DNA of 17,729 nt, from assembly GCA_903926285.1 (NCBI GenBank), contig CAIYIP010000247.1:1-17729 (forward strand). The letters are read 5' to 3'. Position 1 is the first letter of the stretch; every line of letters begins with the position of its first letter. Under the pieces are notes generated by a model that worked only from the letters and a program-made list of their open reading frames with translations, was not told where the DNA came from and ran no database searches. The DNA comes from an uncultured Gammaproteobacteria bacterium (GTDB lineage: Bacteria; Pseudomonadota; Gammaproteobacteria; Pseudomonadales; Pseudohongiellaceae). This document shows positions 1 through 7,578 of this stretch, piece by piece. The position numbers were made by a program, and so were the translations under genes.

Positions 1-108
1 CCCATACCGCCGCTGGCCCGCCTACGTTTTTTAATCTCTACGTTGCACAATCACCGCACAACATCCCGCTCAAAAGATTTCTGATTCTCCATACAGAACC
101 TCTTCGGT

Positions 109-207
109 CTACTGCGGTCCTTTCATCTGCGCATAGACAGCTGGCAACAGTCGTTCAGGTGAACCCCAGACAGCATCAAACTCTGCAGTCGGTTTTGCTG
201 CCACAAC
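109..207 (-). pseudogene. Severed C-terminal tail of the metallo-beta-lactamase-fold gene
   Basis: Reading in the same frame past the TAA at 208-210 gives 32 sense codons before a TAG at 109-111. The translation begins VVAAKPTAEFDAVWG and ends YAQMKGPQ. From memory of the family, proteins of this class end with a segment like 'LEEVVAARPTAEFDAxWG', so NTLE-stop-VVAAKPTAEFD reads as NTLE-E-VVAAKPTAEFD with a GAA (Glu) to TAA change. The undamaged protein would have about 297 residues. No start codon with a ribosome binding site precedes the tail, so it is probably not made separately. The bases left of it (1-108) show no gene, only a 13-codon ORF on the minus strand. Confidence 0.8.
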
Positions 208-1002
208 TTATTCGAGTGTATTGCCGTCTTTAACAAGCTGCTCGATATTGCTGTATACCTTGGCCAACATTTCTTTATAGGCTTCGACCTCGGCGCGGCT
301 AGCGACTGGACCGTTGCCCGGAATAAATTTCGCATCAGCGTTGGCCTCTGCGAGTACGAGATCAATCGCATCGATGAAACCCTGCAACGTGCCGCCTGCA
401 ATCACGGGATAACGACTCGCGCTGTAGATGTCACCGAGCTGGTACACATTGGCATTCACGAAATACACCATGCTGTTGTCGGCAGTGTGTGCCGCAGGCA
501 TATGGACGATGTGCAGGGTTTCGCCGTTGAAATTCAGCGTCATGCCGCCACCGTTGGCAAACGTAAGCACCGGCCATGCGGCAACAGGTTCGGGCGGACC
601 GCCGCGCTGGCCGGCAGAAAGAATGGTGCGCACATCTTCATGCGCAATAATGGTTGCGCCTTGATTCGCGTAGCTGAGGTTGCCGCCCGTGTGATCCGGA
701 TGTACATGAGTATTGATGAGGAAACGCACAGGGTCTGCAGACAAGCCTTGCAACACCGCGAGCTCTGCATCGGCAGAAGCAACATCCAGTTTGGCATCCA
801 CTACGAGCACACCTTCATCACCAATCAACGCAACGCTGTTGGCACCGCCACCGCCGGTAACAAGGTATAGGCCATCGACAATGGCATTGGCCGCAACAGG
901 TGGTGGCGGTTCGGCGGCTGCGCTGTAGGCAAGGTGTGACGCGGCAGCAAGTAAGGCCAGGACTCCGGTTGCTGATAAAGTCCGAAACAGGTTGAGCTTC
1001 AT
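208..1002 (-). CDS. Exported metallo-beta-lactamase-fold hydrolase, prematurely terminated
   Basis: The 264-residue product starts with a Sec signal peptide (basic MKLNLFR, then a hydrophobic stretch to about residue 29), so it is periplasmic. The metal-binding motif THVHPDH gives His99, His101, Asp103 and His104; His172 (AAHTADN) and Asp191 (LGDIYS) fit the next ligands. The last ligand usually sits in PGHGPV, but here the text is PGNGPV with Asn230, one base change from His. Translation stops at TAA (208-210), yet the same frame continues with clear family-like C-terminal sequence to 109, so this is a truncated version. The start is supported by GGAG about 8 nt upstream. The substrate is unknown. 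The fold assignment is certain; activity is doubtful, because a metal ligand and the C-terminus are both lost. It lies downstream of the iorAB remnant on the same strand, after a hairpin at 1026-1051. Confidence 0.85.
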   Translation of the reverse strand: MKLNLFRTLSATGVLALLAAASHLAYSAAAEPPPPVAANAIVDGLYLVTGGGGANSVALIGDEGVLVVDAKLDVASADAELAVLQGLSADPVRFLINTHVHPDHTGGNLSYANQGATIIAHEDVRTILSAGQRGGPPEPVAAWPVLTFANGGGMTLNFNGETLHIVHMPAAHTADNSMVYFVNANVYQLGDIYSASRYPVIAGGTLQGFIDAIDLVLAEANADAKFIPGNGPVASRAEVEAYKEMLAKVYSNIEQLVKDGNTLE

Positions 1003-1025
1003 TAGTTAGTCTCCAGAACAAAGTG

Positions 1026-1051
1026 CTGCCCCGGCATCATTACCGGGGCAG
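1026..1051 (-). terminator. GC-rich hairpin between the iorB remnant and the MBL gene
   Basis: A perfect 9-bp stem, CTGCCCCGG / CCGGGGCAG, encloses an 8-nt loop. It lies just after the stop of the iorB remnant (1069) and 24 bp before the MBL start codon. Reading the minus strand, the bases after the stem (CACTTTGTTC) contain only short T runs, so it is a weak intrinsic terminator or an mRNA processing or stability hairpin. It may uncouple MBL expression from the genes upstream. Confidence 0.5.
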
Positions 1052-1068
1052 GCAGAAGGTAAGAAATA

Positions 1069-1305
1069 TCAGGTGGCCAGCGCGAGACTGATCGGCAACT
1101 TGCGGATGCGGGTGCCGGTAGCGTTGGTGACTGAGGGCGCGATTGCGGGCGTTGCATTCTCGCCGATGCCGCTAGGCACTTCGTTACTTGCAACGATATG
1201 CACTTCGCCCTGCTCAATCGATATCTCCGCAACCCGTGCATTAAAGCTCCCGAAGCACGTCACAGCTGCGACGCCGCGAAATCTTCCGGCCGGTAGCGGT
1301 ATACC
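1069..1305 (-). pseudogene. Remnant of molybdenum-binding subunit (IorB / xanthine dehydrogenase family), internally deleted
   Basis: Starting around 1305 the minus strand reads IPLPAGRFRGVA, GSFNARVAEISIEQGEV, HIVASNEVPSGIGENATPAIAP and TGTRIRKLPIS. These match, in order, pieces of the large molybdopterin-binding subunit of isoquinoline 1-oxidoreductase-like enzymes, which is normally about 700 residues. Only a late internal segment and the extreme C-terminus remain. A break near 1200 joins GEV to HIV, skipping the region between the '(R)VAEVSV' strand and the 'EVHIVxSxExPxGxGE' segment. A smaller break near 1120 leaves TNATGTRI where members usually have NA(V/I)FAATG. Both breaks keep frame. 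No stop intervenes until 1069, but the molybdenum cofactor domains are gone, so no catalytic function is possible. The frame differs by one from the iorA frame that precedes it. Confidence 0.75.
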
Positions 1306-1559
1306 GATTGACTGACCAGTGTTGAAAGCCCCTCAATCGTGGTGATGTTCTTGCCTTCAATACCCGCAATAGGAATCACACAGGAACGCACCGGCGCGCC
1401 ATCGAGATGTACCGTGCACGCACCACACTGCGCGATACCACAGCCGTATTTGGTGCCGGTCAGCGCAAGTGTGTCGCGCAACAACCATAGCAGTGGCATG
1501 TCCGGGACCGCGTCAACGGTTTGGGTCTGGCCGTTGAGAGTAAAGCTGATGACTGCCAT
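1260..1559 (-). CDS. Truncated (2Fe-2S)-binding subunit, IorA type
   Basis: The 99-residue product opens with MAVISFTLNGQTQTVDA and carries the plant-type ferredoxin cluster motif: Cys40, Cys45 and Cys48 in CGIAQCGAC, and Cys60. It then reads GKNITTIEGLS, the conserved end of the first domain of aldehyde/isoquinoline oxidoreductase small subunits. Those subunits are normally about 150 residues, with a second helical [2Fe-2S] domain (Q-C-G-Y/F-C and C-R-C-G motifs), which is wholly absent here. After about residue 79 the sequence is unrelated and stops, and the iorB remnant begins in another frame. A strong ribosome site (GGAGGAG, about 7 nt upstream) still precedes the ATG. A folded ferredoxin domain might be made, but its electron-transfer partners are missing. 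Most likely a pseudogene. Confidence 0.8.
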   Translation of the reverse strand: MAVISFTLNGQTQTVDAVPDMPLLWLLRDTLALTGTKYGCGIAQCGACTVHLDGAPVRSCVIPIAGIEGKNITTIEGLSTLVSQSVYRYRPEDFAASQL

Positions 1560-1721
1560 AGGGTTCTCCTCCCACGAATACTACTGATTTTTGGCTTGTT
1601 GCTGCTTACAACTGAAACAAACTACCTTTAACCGGATTTTCAGGGTATCACCTTCCCTACGGACGATCGCATGGACAAGTAAATTCTGCCAAACCTCCAT
1701 AGGCCAGAGCATTGTCCCCTG

Positions 1722-1853
1722 GAATGACACTTAGTTAGGGCTACCCCTTGAAGATTCCGGGGGCTGCGCAAGTACGTCCATGTAGCTTATGTTCGCATCC
1801 ATGCGAACAATCCCCCTGCACTTTCAAGGGGTAGCCCTAACTAAGTCTCATTC
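1722..1853. repeat. MITE-like 132-bp palindromic element
   Basis: The 31-bp arms 1722-1752 and 1823-1853 are inverted complements with a single mismatch (C1728 against C1847). The core arm text is ACTTAGTTAGGGCTACCCC and its complement. In the same register the stem resumes as GGGGG (1759-1763) with CCCCC (1812-1816). A separate inner hairpin, GTTCGCAT-CC-ATGCGAAC, occupies 1791-1808. There is no coding capacity and no clear target-site duplication. The right end sits 8 bp beyond the ankyrin gene stop. It may be a non-autonomous mobile element or repetitive palindrome that also acts as a transcript end. The rest of 1560-1721 shows only the iorA ribosome site and nothing else recognisable. Confidence 0.75.
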
Positions 1854-1861
1854 ACCTCCCC

Positions 1862-3508
1862 TCATTCCCCCGCCGCCTGATAACTTTTAATCAGAGCAAT
1901 GGTATCCGGCTTGGGCACCAATGGCCGCGACGGCAGGTATTCACCTTCAGCCCAGCGCACCGGTGTGCGACCTTCCTTGTCGGGACGATCCAGCTCGGCA
2001 CCGTTTTCCGCAAGAAATTTGACGATACTGTTGGCGCCGCGATTGGCCGCACCGTGTATGGCCTGCAGGCCAACCGAATTGACTGCATTGATGTTGTTGC
2101 CCAGCGAATACGCCAGCTTGACGGCCTCGAGCAGTGCGGCTTCGCCTTCGTCATACGTTTCGCCGATGCCGAAGTTGACGCCCGCCGCGACCATCAGCGC
2201 GTTGGTGCCACCATAGGTCAGAATATTGGGATCGGCGCCGTGTTCCAGCAGCAGTTTCATAACCGTCACATCACCGGCACGCGCGGCGCGCAAAAATGGC
2301 GTCTGCCCCGTCATGTCGACCCATTCGACCGAACCAATGCCGAGGATGAAATGCCGCGCGGGTGAATACTCCTTCGTCTGCACGTTCGGATCCGCACCCG
2401 CATCCAGCAGTTGTGTCACAAGCGTGAGTCCAGCCTCGCGGTCAACGTTGTTGGTCGTAACATTAACGGAGCGATAAAGCAGGTTGCGCATGTCGATGGC
2501 AGCCCACAGCGGCGACTGGCCATACCAGTCAACAGAATTGACGTTGGCACCTGCTTCAACAAGATAGGACGCAACTTGCAGATGTTCTCCGATCCCCGGC
2601 CTGACTGCGACGATGCTTGTGTTAACGATTGCATTGAGCAGCGGCGTGATGCCGTTGGCATCGGCAAGTTCGAGATCAGCGCCGGCTTCCACCAGCAACT
2701 TGGTCAGCGCCAGATCTCCAAGGCGTGTCGCATAAAGCAAAGGAGTTTTCGCACCTGCAAACGGTTGGCGCACTCCCCTGTCGGGCCAGCCGCCACGCGT
2801 GAGGCCAGTGCCATGGGTCAACGCGCCCGGAATTTCACTCGGTGCAACGAACACTGCATCCTTGCCCGGCATGGTTTCGGTTTGTCGTGCTTGTTTGTTG
2901 ATGTCGGCACCTGCTGTGAGCAACACCTGTACCGCTGCAGCATGGCCTGAACGTACCGCGACCATCAGCGCAGTCTGGCCATAAACCTCATCTTGCTGGT
3001 CCACCGCTGCGCCGTGCTCAAGCAACTGTTGGAGACTTGCGGTGTCGTCGAGTGAGGCCGCGAGAAACAGCGGCGGTTCACCGGCAATATCGCGCGCTTC
3101 GGGGTCGGCACCTGCATCAAGCAACCATTGCACAAGTTCACCGTGGCCGTTTTCAATTGCGAGCTGCAACGGTCTGACGCCATAGATGTTGGCGAGATTC
3201 ACATCAGCACCTTCGGCAACAAGACGTTCCGCTATTTGCTGATCGCCATAACGAATCACCCAATGCAGCGCGGGTGTGCCGTAACGACCCAGCGCATTAA
3301 CATCGAGCTTTTGTGACGGGTTCTCGGCATTCAGCAACTCCTGCACCTTAACCATGTCGCGCGCCATCGCGGCATCGGCGAGTGCGGAAAACTGCACTTC
3401 CTCCGCAGAAGGCACACGCGGGATTGCAATTACTTCTGCTGCCACTGCGATAAGTGGCAGCAAGGCAAGCAAGATGGCAGAGGCGAGAAGTCGTGGCATG
3501 TAGTTCAT
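1862..3508 (-). CDS. Exported ankyrin-repeat protein
   Basis: This 548-residue protein has a Sec signal peptide (MNYMPRLLASAILLALLPL, cleavage probably near AVAAEV). From about residue 60 to the end it is built of roughly ten ankyrin repeats, recognisable by repeated G-x-TPL-x-x-A and LL-x-x-GAD-x-N patterns such as LVAEGADVNLAN, LLDAGADPEARD, LLTAGADINKQ, LVEAGADLELAD and LLEHGADPNIL. No catalytic domain is seen, so it is likely a periplasmic binding or scaffold protein. Its ATG overlaps the stop of the DUF1552 gene by 4 nt (ATGA), which implies translational coupling and a shared complex or pathway with the DUF1552 and DUF1592 proteins. The biochemical role is unknown. Confidence 0.9.
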   Translation of the reverse strand: MNYMPRLLASAILLALLPLIAVAAEVIAIPRVPSAEEVQFSALADAAMARDMVKVQELLNAENPSQKLDVNALGRYGTPALHWVIRYGDQQIAERLVAEGADVNLANIYGVRPLQLAIENGHGELVQWLLDAGADPEARDIAGEPPLFLAASLDDTASLQQLLEHGAAVDQQDEVYGQTALMVAVRSGHAAAVQVLLTAGADINKQARQTETMPGKDAVFVAPSEIPGALTHGTGLTRGGWPDRGVRQPFAGAKTPLLYATRLGDLALTKLLVEAGADLELADANGITPLLNAIVNTSIVAVRPGIGEHLQVASYLVEAGANVNSVDWYGQSPLWAAIDMRNLLYRSVNVTTNNVDREAGLTLVTQLLDAGADPNVQTKEYSPARHFILGIGSVEWVDMTGQTPFLRAARAGDVTVMKLLLEHGADPNILTYGGTNALMVAAGVNFGIGETYDEGEAALLEAVKLAYSLGNNINAVNSVGLQAIHGAANRGANSIVKFLAENGAELDRPDKEGRTPVRWAEGEYLPSRPLVPKPDTIALIKSYQAAGE

Positions 3509-4773
3509 AACGTCACCATTCCTGTGCTGTCGGCAAACGACTCCGCCGGCACGTCCAGTTTGTCGAGTACGGCAAGCATCAGGTTGGCAAGTGGCGAGCC
3601 CTGCGCCTCGCGAATGTGCTGACCGCCACGGAGTTTACCGGACGCGCCGCCCGCGAGCAGGATAGGCAGCGGATCATGGTCGTGATTGTTCGAATTGCTC
3701 ATGCCGCTGCCATACATCACCAACGAATGATCCAGCAGGTTGCCGTCGCCATCGGGCGTGTTGCGCAGTTTGTCGAGGAAGTAGGCATAGAGCGCTTTCA
3801 CGTGATACGTATTCATGCGCGCATACAGCGCCATTTTCTCGGGCTCGCCCGAATGATGTGAACACGCATGATGAGGTTCGGTGATACCACTCTTCGGAAA
3901 CAGCGGATTGTCGAGTTCGCGCGTGAGCATCATCGTTGAGACTCGCGTCAGGTCGGCTTGCCACGCTAGTGCGAGCAGGTCGAACATCAGTTTTGCATGA
4001 TCTTCATAGTCGTCGGGAATACCCACCGGTTTGGTCGGCATCACTACACCCTCAGGCAATGTGGCACTCGACAGATCCATGCGTCGCTCAATCTCACGCA
4101 CGTCGTCGAGGTAACGATCCATGCGTTGTCGATCATCTGCAGGCAACTGCCGCTGCAGGCCTGCGACCTGACCCGTGAGCGAATCGAGCAGGCTCGTCGC
4201 TTGCACATGCCGCGATACGCGTTCCTCTGCAGTACTCGCCACACCAAACAGGCGTTCGAACACGATGCGTGGATTGGCTTCCATCGGCAGCGGCGTGGTG
4301 GGCGTCAGGTACGAGATGGACGCACCACTGACCAGCGAAAGCTCAAGCGAGGGCAGCGAGGTGTTCTGACCAATGTGCCGGGCAACAAGCTGATCGAGCG
4401 AGCTCGTGCCTTGTCGTTGCGGTGTACACGTCAACCAGCATGCCGAGGAACGGTTGTGATTGTCACCAGCGGAGTTCGGACCCACACGTGCGGCCGGCAA
4501 ATCCAGATTGCTGACGATACTTAACTGATCCTTGTATGGCGCGAGCGACTGCAATATCGGCGACAGTTCAAAATTCCGGCCGTCCTGTTGCGGCGTCCAC
4601 TCACCCATGATTGCGCCGTGCGCCATGTATAAACAGGCCAGCCGTGCTTTCGGCAGCTCGGCGCCATACACCCCCGCAGGCATCATCGACTCCAGCAAAG
4701 GCAGTGCCAACGCTATACCGCTGCTGCGCAGAAGCGTACGGCGGGAGAGTGCTTTTCTGGTCAGGAAGTACAT
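3505..4773 (-). CDS. Tat-exported DUF1552 domain protein
   Basis: I place the start at the ATG ending at 4773 (422 residues). It has GAGG about 8 nt upstream and opens directly into a twin-arginine signal, ALSRRTLLRSSGIALALPLL (Arg11-Arg12), whereas the longer open frame adds nothing signal-like. The mature part matches the DUF1552 family common in planctomycetes, verrucomicrobia and some gammaproteobacteria: LYMAHGAIMGEWTP, SNLDLP near residue 90, GDNHNRSSACWLT, and late motifs HHACSHHSGEPEKMA and LVMYGSGMSNSNNHDHDPLP. The His/Asp-rich C-terminal motifs resemble metal ligands of sulfatase/alkaline-phosphatase-like folds (inference). The family almost always accompanies DUF1592 proteins, as here, 13 bp downstream of one. 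The reaction is unknown. Confidence 0.9.
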   Translation of the reverse strand: MYFLTRKALSRRTLLRSSGIALALPLLESMMPAGVYGAELPKARLACLYMAHGAIMGEWTPQQDGRNFELSPILQSLAPYKDQLSIVSNLDLPAARVGPNSAGDNHNRSSACWLTCTPQRQGTSSLDQLVARHIGQNTSLPSLELSLVSGASISYLTPTTPLPMEANPRIVFERLFGVASTAEERVSRHVQATSLLDSLTGQVAGLQRQLPADDRQRMDRYLDDVREIERRMDLSSATLPEGVVMPTKPVGIPDDYEDHAKLMFDLLALAWQADLTRVSTMMLTRELDNPLFPKSGITEPHHACSHHSGEPEKMALYARMNTYHVKALYAYFLDKLRNTPDGDGNLLDHSLVMYGSGMSNSNNHDHDPLPILLAGGASGKLRGGQHIREAQGSPLANLMLAVLDKLDVPAESFADSTGMVTL

Positions 4774-4786
4774 GCTGAATTCCTCA

Positions 4787-7141
4787 TCATGGCTGGGTGG
4801 AAGCAGTCTGCGCTGCAGCGGTTGCAGGTTCAAGATCAGGGACAATACGTTTCTGGAACGGAACACTGGTAACAATTCCCTGCACAAGCGCTTCAAACGT
4901 GTAATTGTTCTCAGCTGCCTGATTGACGATGCTGCGCACAGCAGAACCATCGAAATATTCAAGCTCCCGACCCAGCGCATAACTCAGCAGCTTTCCGCTT
5001 AAAGTACGGATGAACGCATCGGACCGTGACAGCAACGCCTGCCGCAAATCGCTGGCGCCGGTCAGCGGCGTACCGTCCATCATCGACGAGTGTGCGTCAA
5101 TTGGGACGCCATTATCCTGATCGCGCCAGCGGCCGGTCAGGTCGAAATTTTCCAGCGCGAGTCCGATTGGGTCCATGATGCCGTGGCAGCTTGCACACAC
5201 CGGATCGGCGCGATGTTGTTCAAGCCGAGCGCGCAGGGTACTGGCAACCACTACACCTTCCACATTTTTTGCGGCATCCAGATTCGTTTCGACGCCTGGC
5301 GGCGGATCGGGCACGGGCGCACCCAGAATATTTTCAACCACCCACACACCACGGACGACAGGTGAAGTACGATTCGGAATTGAAGTAGCAGTCAGTATGC
5401 TGCCATGACCGAGCAAGCCGCGGCGCGGACTGTCGGCGGGCAAATCAATCTTGCGCATATAACTACCTCGAATACCCGCGATGCCGTAGTGCCGCGCGAG
5501 GCGTTCGTTGACGTAGGTATAGTCAGCATCCAGCAACGTCACCAGGCTGCTATTGCTACGGATGATGTTGGTGACCAGCATTTCAGTTTCCTGGCGGAAG
5601 CCGCGCCGCAGTTCTTCATCGAACTCGGTATCCTGCGGTGCGGCTTCTTCAAGTTCACGGAGCTTGAGCCACTGGCCGGCAAAGTTGTCGACAAGAGCAT
5701 GAGATTTCGGATCAGCCATCATGCGCGTGACCTGCTGCGCCAACACATCGGGATTCGACAGGCTGCCATCAAACGCGAGCTCAAGCAGCGTTTCATCCGG
5801 AATGCTGCTCCAGAGAAAGAACGACAGCCGCGAGGCAAGCTCCACAGCGCTGACATCATAAACGTCACCTGCCGCTACATTCTCCGGCTCACGCTCGAAT
5901 CGGTACAGAAACTGGGGATCGACCAGCAGGCGTGCCAGCGCATACTGAATTCCCAGTTCAAAATTGCCGCCCTCACTCTCGCGCGCCAATTCATACTGGT
6001 CCATTAAGGGCATAAGCGCGGGATCATCATTCTGTACAAGCCGACGCCACGCACGCGTGGCGAGGTAACCTAAAATTTCTTGCGCGCAGGCGGCCTCCTC
6101 TGCGGCTGCCACTGGCCGGCAACGGAAAATTTCGCGGCGGCTTGGTGTTTCATTGATACCACTGACATTGAACGGCCCCTGGATCTCGACCTCCTGCACC
6201 GCGCCACCAAAAGAATCAAACGCTTCACCGAGATAAAGCTCGCCCACACCGGCGCATTTTTTGTCATCAAGCAAGGCAACATTGATCTGTTGTTTACCAG
6301 CCGGGACACGTACCCGGAAACTACGATAGTCCTCAACCTCTATACGCATGTTGTTAAACGACACATCCACCGCAGGACCAGCACACCAGAACATGCGGTG
6401 TGTATCGTTCACCCAGCCCGCTGCCTGGATATCGGCCGAGATACGCAACACATACTCAGCGTCTAGCGGAAACTGATGTTCGATCATCATGCCGCCGCGT
6501 GTGCCGAGCGGCTGCCCATCGATATGTTCGTCCTGCACATCGCGGCCCGCGCGGTAATAGTGAATATCGGTCGCACCAATACTCGGATTGCCAATCGCCT
6601 GGCGGCTGATTTCGATGGCGGTGCCAAGATAGGCTTCAAGCAGTGTTGGTGACATAGTGTGAGTATCAGCCATGTTGTCGAAACCTTCGGGACCACCATC
6701 GGCAGGCAGCGCTGCGGCGATACTGCCCATGTCGAAAACCAACAGATCGCGAATCGCGTTTATGTATTCAGTTTTGTTGAGACGAGACAGTCCCTTGTGG
6801 CCGGGGTTAATTACTGGTGTTGCATCGAGCGCAACTTCCAGCCCTTGCGCAAGACTATCAAGTACCGCGCGTTCGGGCCGTGGCTCCCCTGCGGGCGGCA
6901 TCATGCCGCTACGCAACTTGCGCACGGCCTTTTCCCAGATTTCAGCATCGGCATGTATGTTGGTGCGATCACTGGTATCGAACGCTATCTGGCCCGCCCA
7001 GTCTTCAAGGTTGTGACAGCCGACACAGTAGTCATCGAGCACGGCCCAGGGGGGAGTTGCAGTCTGCGCCAACCCAGCTGCTGAGCCGAGTACCGCACTC
7101 GCGGACAAACAACAGGTAAGGAGCGATTTACGGAATAACAT
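4787..7141 (-). CDS. Exported DUF1592/DUF1588/DUF1585 cytochrome-like protein
   Basis: I favour the ATG ending at 7141 (784 residues, signal peptide MLFRKSLLTCCLSASAVLG) over an upstream TTG ending at 7153, because GGGGG lies about 12 nt before the ATG but touches the TTG. A c-type haem motif, DYCVGCHN (Cys39, Cys42, His43), follows the signal. Family segments then appear in order: GLSRLNKTEYINAIRDLL (DUF1587-like), LATRAWRRLV (DUF1595-like), ALARLLVDPQFLYRFE (DUF1592), DPVCASCHGIMDPIGLALEN (DUF1588, a second CxxCH) and LSGKLLSYALGRELEYFD (DUF1585). The length is normal for the family. It is the first gene of the operon with DUF1552 and ankyrin. A periplasmic electron-transfer or polymer-related role is often suggested for such proteins; I see no residue that proves one. 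Confidence 0.9.
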   Translation of the reverse strand: MLFRKSLLTCCLSASAVLGSAAGLAQTATPPWAVLDDYCVGCHNLEDWAGQIAFDTSDRTNIHADAEIWEKAVRKLRSGMMPPAGEPRPERAVLDSLAQGLEVALDATPVINPGHKGLSRLNKTEYINAIRDLLVFDMGSIAAALPADGGPEGFDNMADTHTMSPTLLEAYLGTAIEISRQAIGNPSIGATDIHYYRAGRDVQDEHIDGQPLGTRGGMMIEHQFPLDAEYVLRISADIQAAGWVNDTHRMFWCAGPAVDVSFNNMRIEVEDYRSFRVRVPAGKQQINVALLDDKKCAGVGELYLGEAFDSFGGAVQEVEIQGPFNVSGINETPSRREIFRCRPVAAAEEAACAQEILGYLATRAWRRLVQNDDPALMPLMDQYELARESEGGNFELGIQYALARLLVDPQFLYRFEREPENVAAGDVYDVSAVELASRLSFFLWSSIPDETLLELAFDGSLSNPDVLAQQVTRMMADPKSHALVDNFAGQWLKLRELEEAAPQDTEFDEELRRGFRQETEMLVTNIIRSNSSLVTLLDADYTYVNERLARHYGIAGIRGSYMRKIDLPADSPRRGLLGHGSILTATSIPNRTSPVVRGVWVVENILGAPVPDPPPGVETNLDAAKNVEGVVVASTLRARLEQHRADPVCASCHGIMDPIGLALENFDLTGRWRDQDNGVPIDAHSSMMDGTPLTGASDLRQALLSRSDAFIRTLSGKLLSYALGRELEYFDGSAVRSIVNQAAENNYTFEALVQGIVTSVPFQKRIVPDLEPATAAAQTASTQP

Positions 7142-7167
7142 GCTGCAGGCCAACCCCCGATAAGAAT

Positions 7168-7190
7168 GAACCGTGCGCGGTTCTTTTTTT
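7168..7190 (+). terminator. Hairpin plus T-tract, or operator, upstream of the DUF1592 operon
   Basis: GAACCG-TGCG-CGGTTC (7168-7183) is a perfect 6-bp stem with a 4-nt loop, followed on the plus strand by seven T residues. That is the form of an intrinsic terminator for plus-strand transcription. No plus-strand gene ends here, so it could stop antisense transcripts running out of the DUF1592 operon. Alternatively it is an operator, because the same half-sites recur at 7272-7292. Confidence 0.45.
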
Positions 7191-7271
7191 AATTAGCGTT
7201 ATGCGTGGAAACATCGAAGTATCCCGCAGCAATACTAGTGCATTCTTCCCTGTAAAGAGAAGGCGAGAGTT

Positions 7272-7292
7272 AGAACCGAGCGGTACGGTTCT
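7272..7292. promoter_or_regulatory. Inverted repeat AGAACCG-N7-CGGTTCT, candidate operator
   Basis: Perfect 7-bp arms flank AGCGGTA. The half-site repeats that of the inverted repeat at 7168-7183, about 105 bp away. A weaker ACCG-N6-CGGT occurs near 7433. The sites lie between the divergent DUF1592 operon and the exporter genes, where a shared dimeric regulator could bind. No regulator gene is in the window. Confidence 0.35.
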
Positions 7293-7391
7293 GGTACGTT
7301 GCTCCTGTAGCCACGCAAGAATGAATTCAGCTCCCCGGCCTATGCCCTAACTGATAAAAAATGGCAATTCAGCAAAAGCTGGACTATTACT

Positions 7392-7490
7392 ATGAAACCT
7401 CTCACAGCATCATTTACCAAGCGTCGGCACAGGTACCGTTCATGCGGTTTTCTTAAGCCCAATGGCAGCAGGCCCTGCCACTGCACTTGA
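7392..7490 (+). CDS. Possible 32-residue Cys-rich peptide
   Basis: This short ORF lies in the otherwise gene-free interval 7142-7578, 88 bp upstream of the exporter adaptor. It encodes MKPLTASFTKRRHRYRSC followed by GFLKPNGSRPCHCT. The first half is strongly basic; the second has three Cys. A C39 peptidase cuts after GG, GA or GS, and a GS occurs before RPCHCT, but the leader lacks the usual hydrophobic spacing and Glu. The ribosome site is poor (GGAC about 9 nt upstream). It could be an exporter substrate or a chance ORF; I lean to chance. The rest of the interval holds the two inverted repeats and an AT-rich stretch (TATATATA near 7548) that might be the -10 region of the hlyD promoter. Confidence 0.2.
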   Translation: MKPLTASFTKRRHRYRSCGFLKPNGSRPCHCT

Positions 7491-7578
7491 TAGAAATATA
7501 TGACAAATTCTTGCAGGGATCAGTCTCTGGCTAACTGCAAATACTCATATATATACAGGACAAGGAACAGTCCACTTT

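Noticed and set aside
1..108. A 13-codon minus-strand ORF with an AGAGG before its ATG
   Set aside because: Too short and without any recognisable sequence; nothing else in this stretch supports a gene.
4774..4980. The longer N-terminal extension of the DUF1552 reading frame
   Set aside because: It overlaps the coding end of the DUF1592 gene, and the shorter start opens straight into a Tat signal with a ribosome site.
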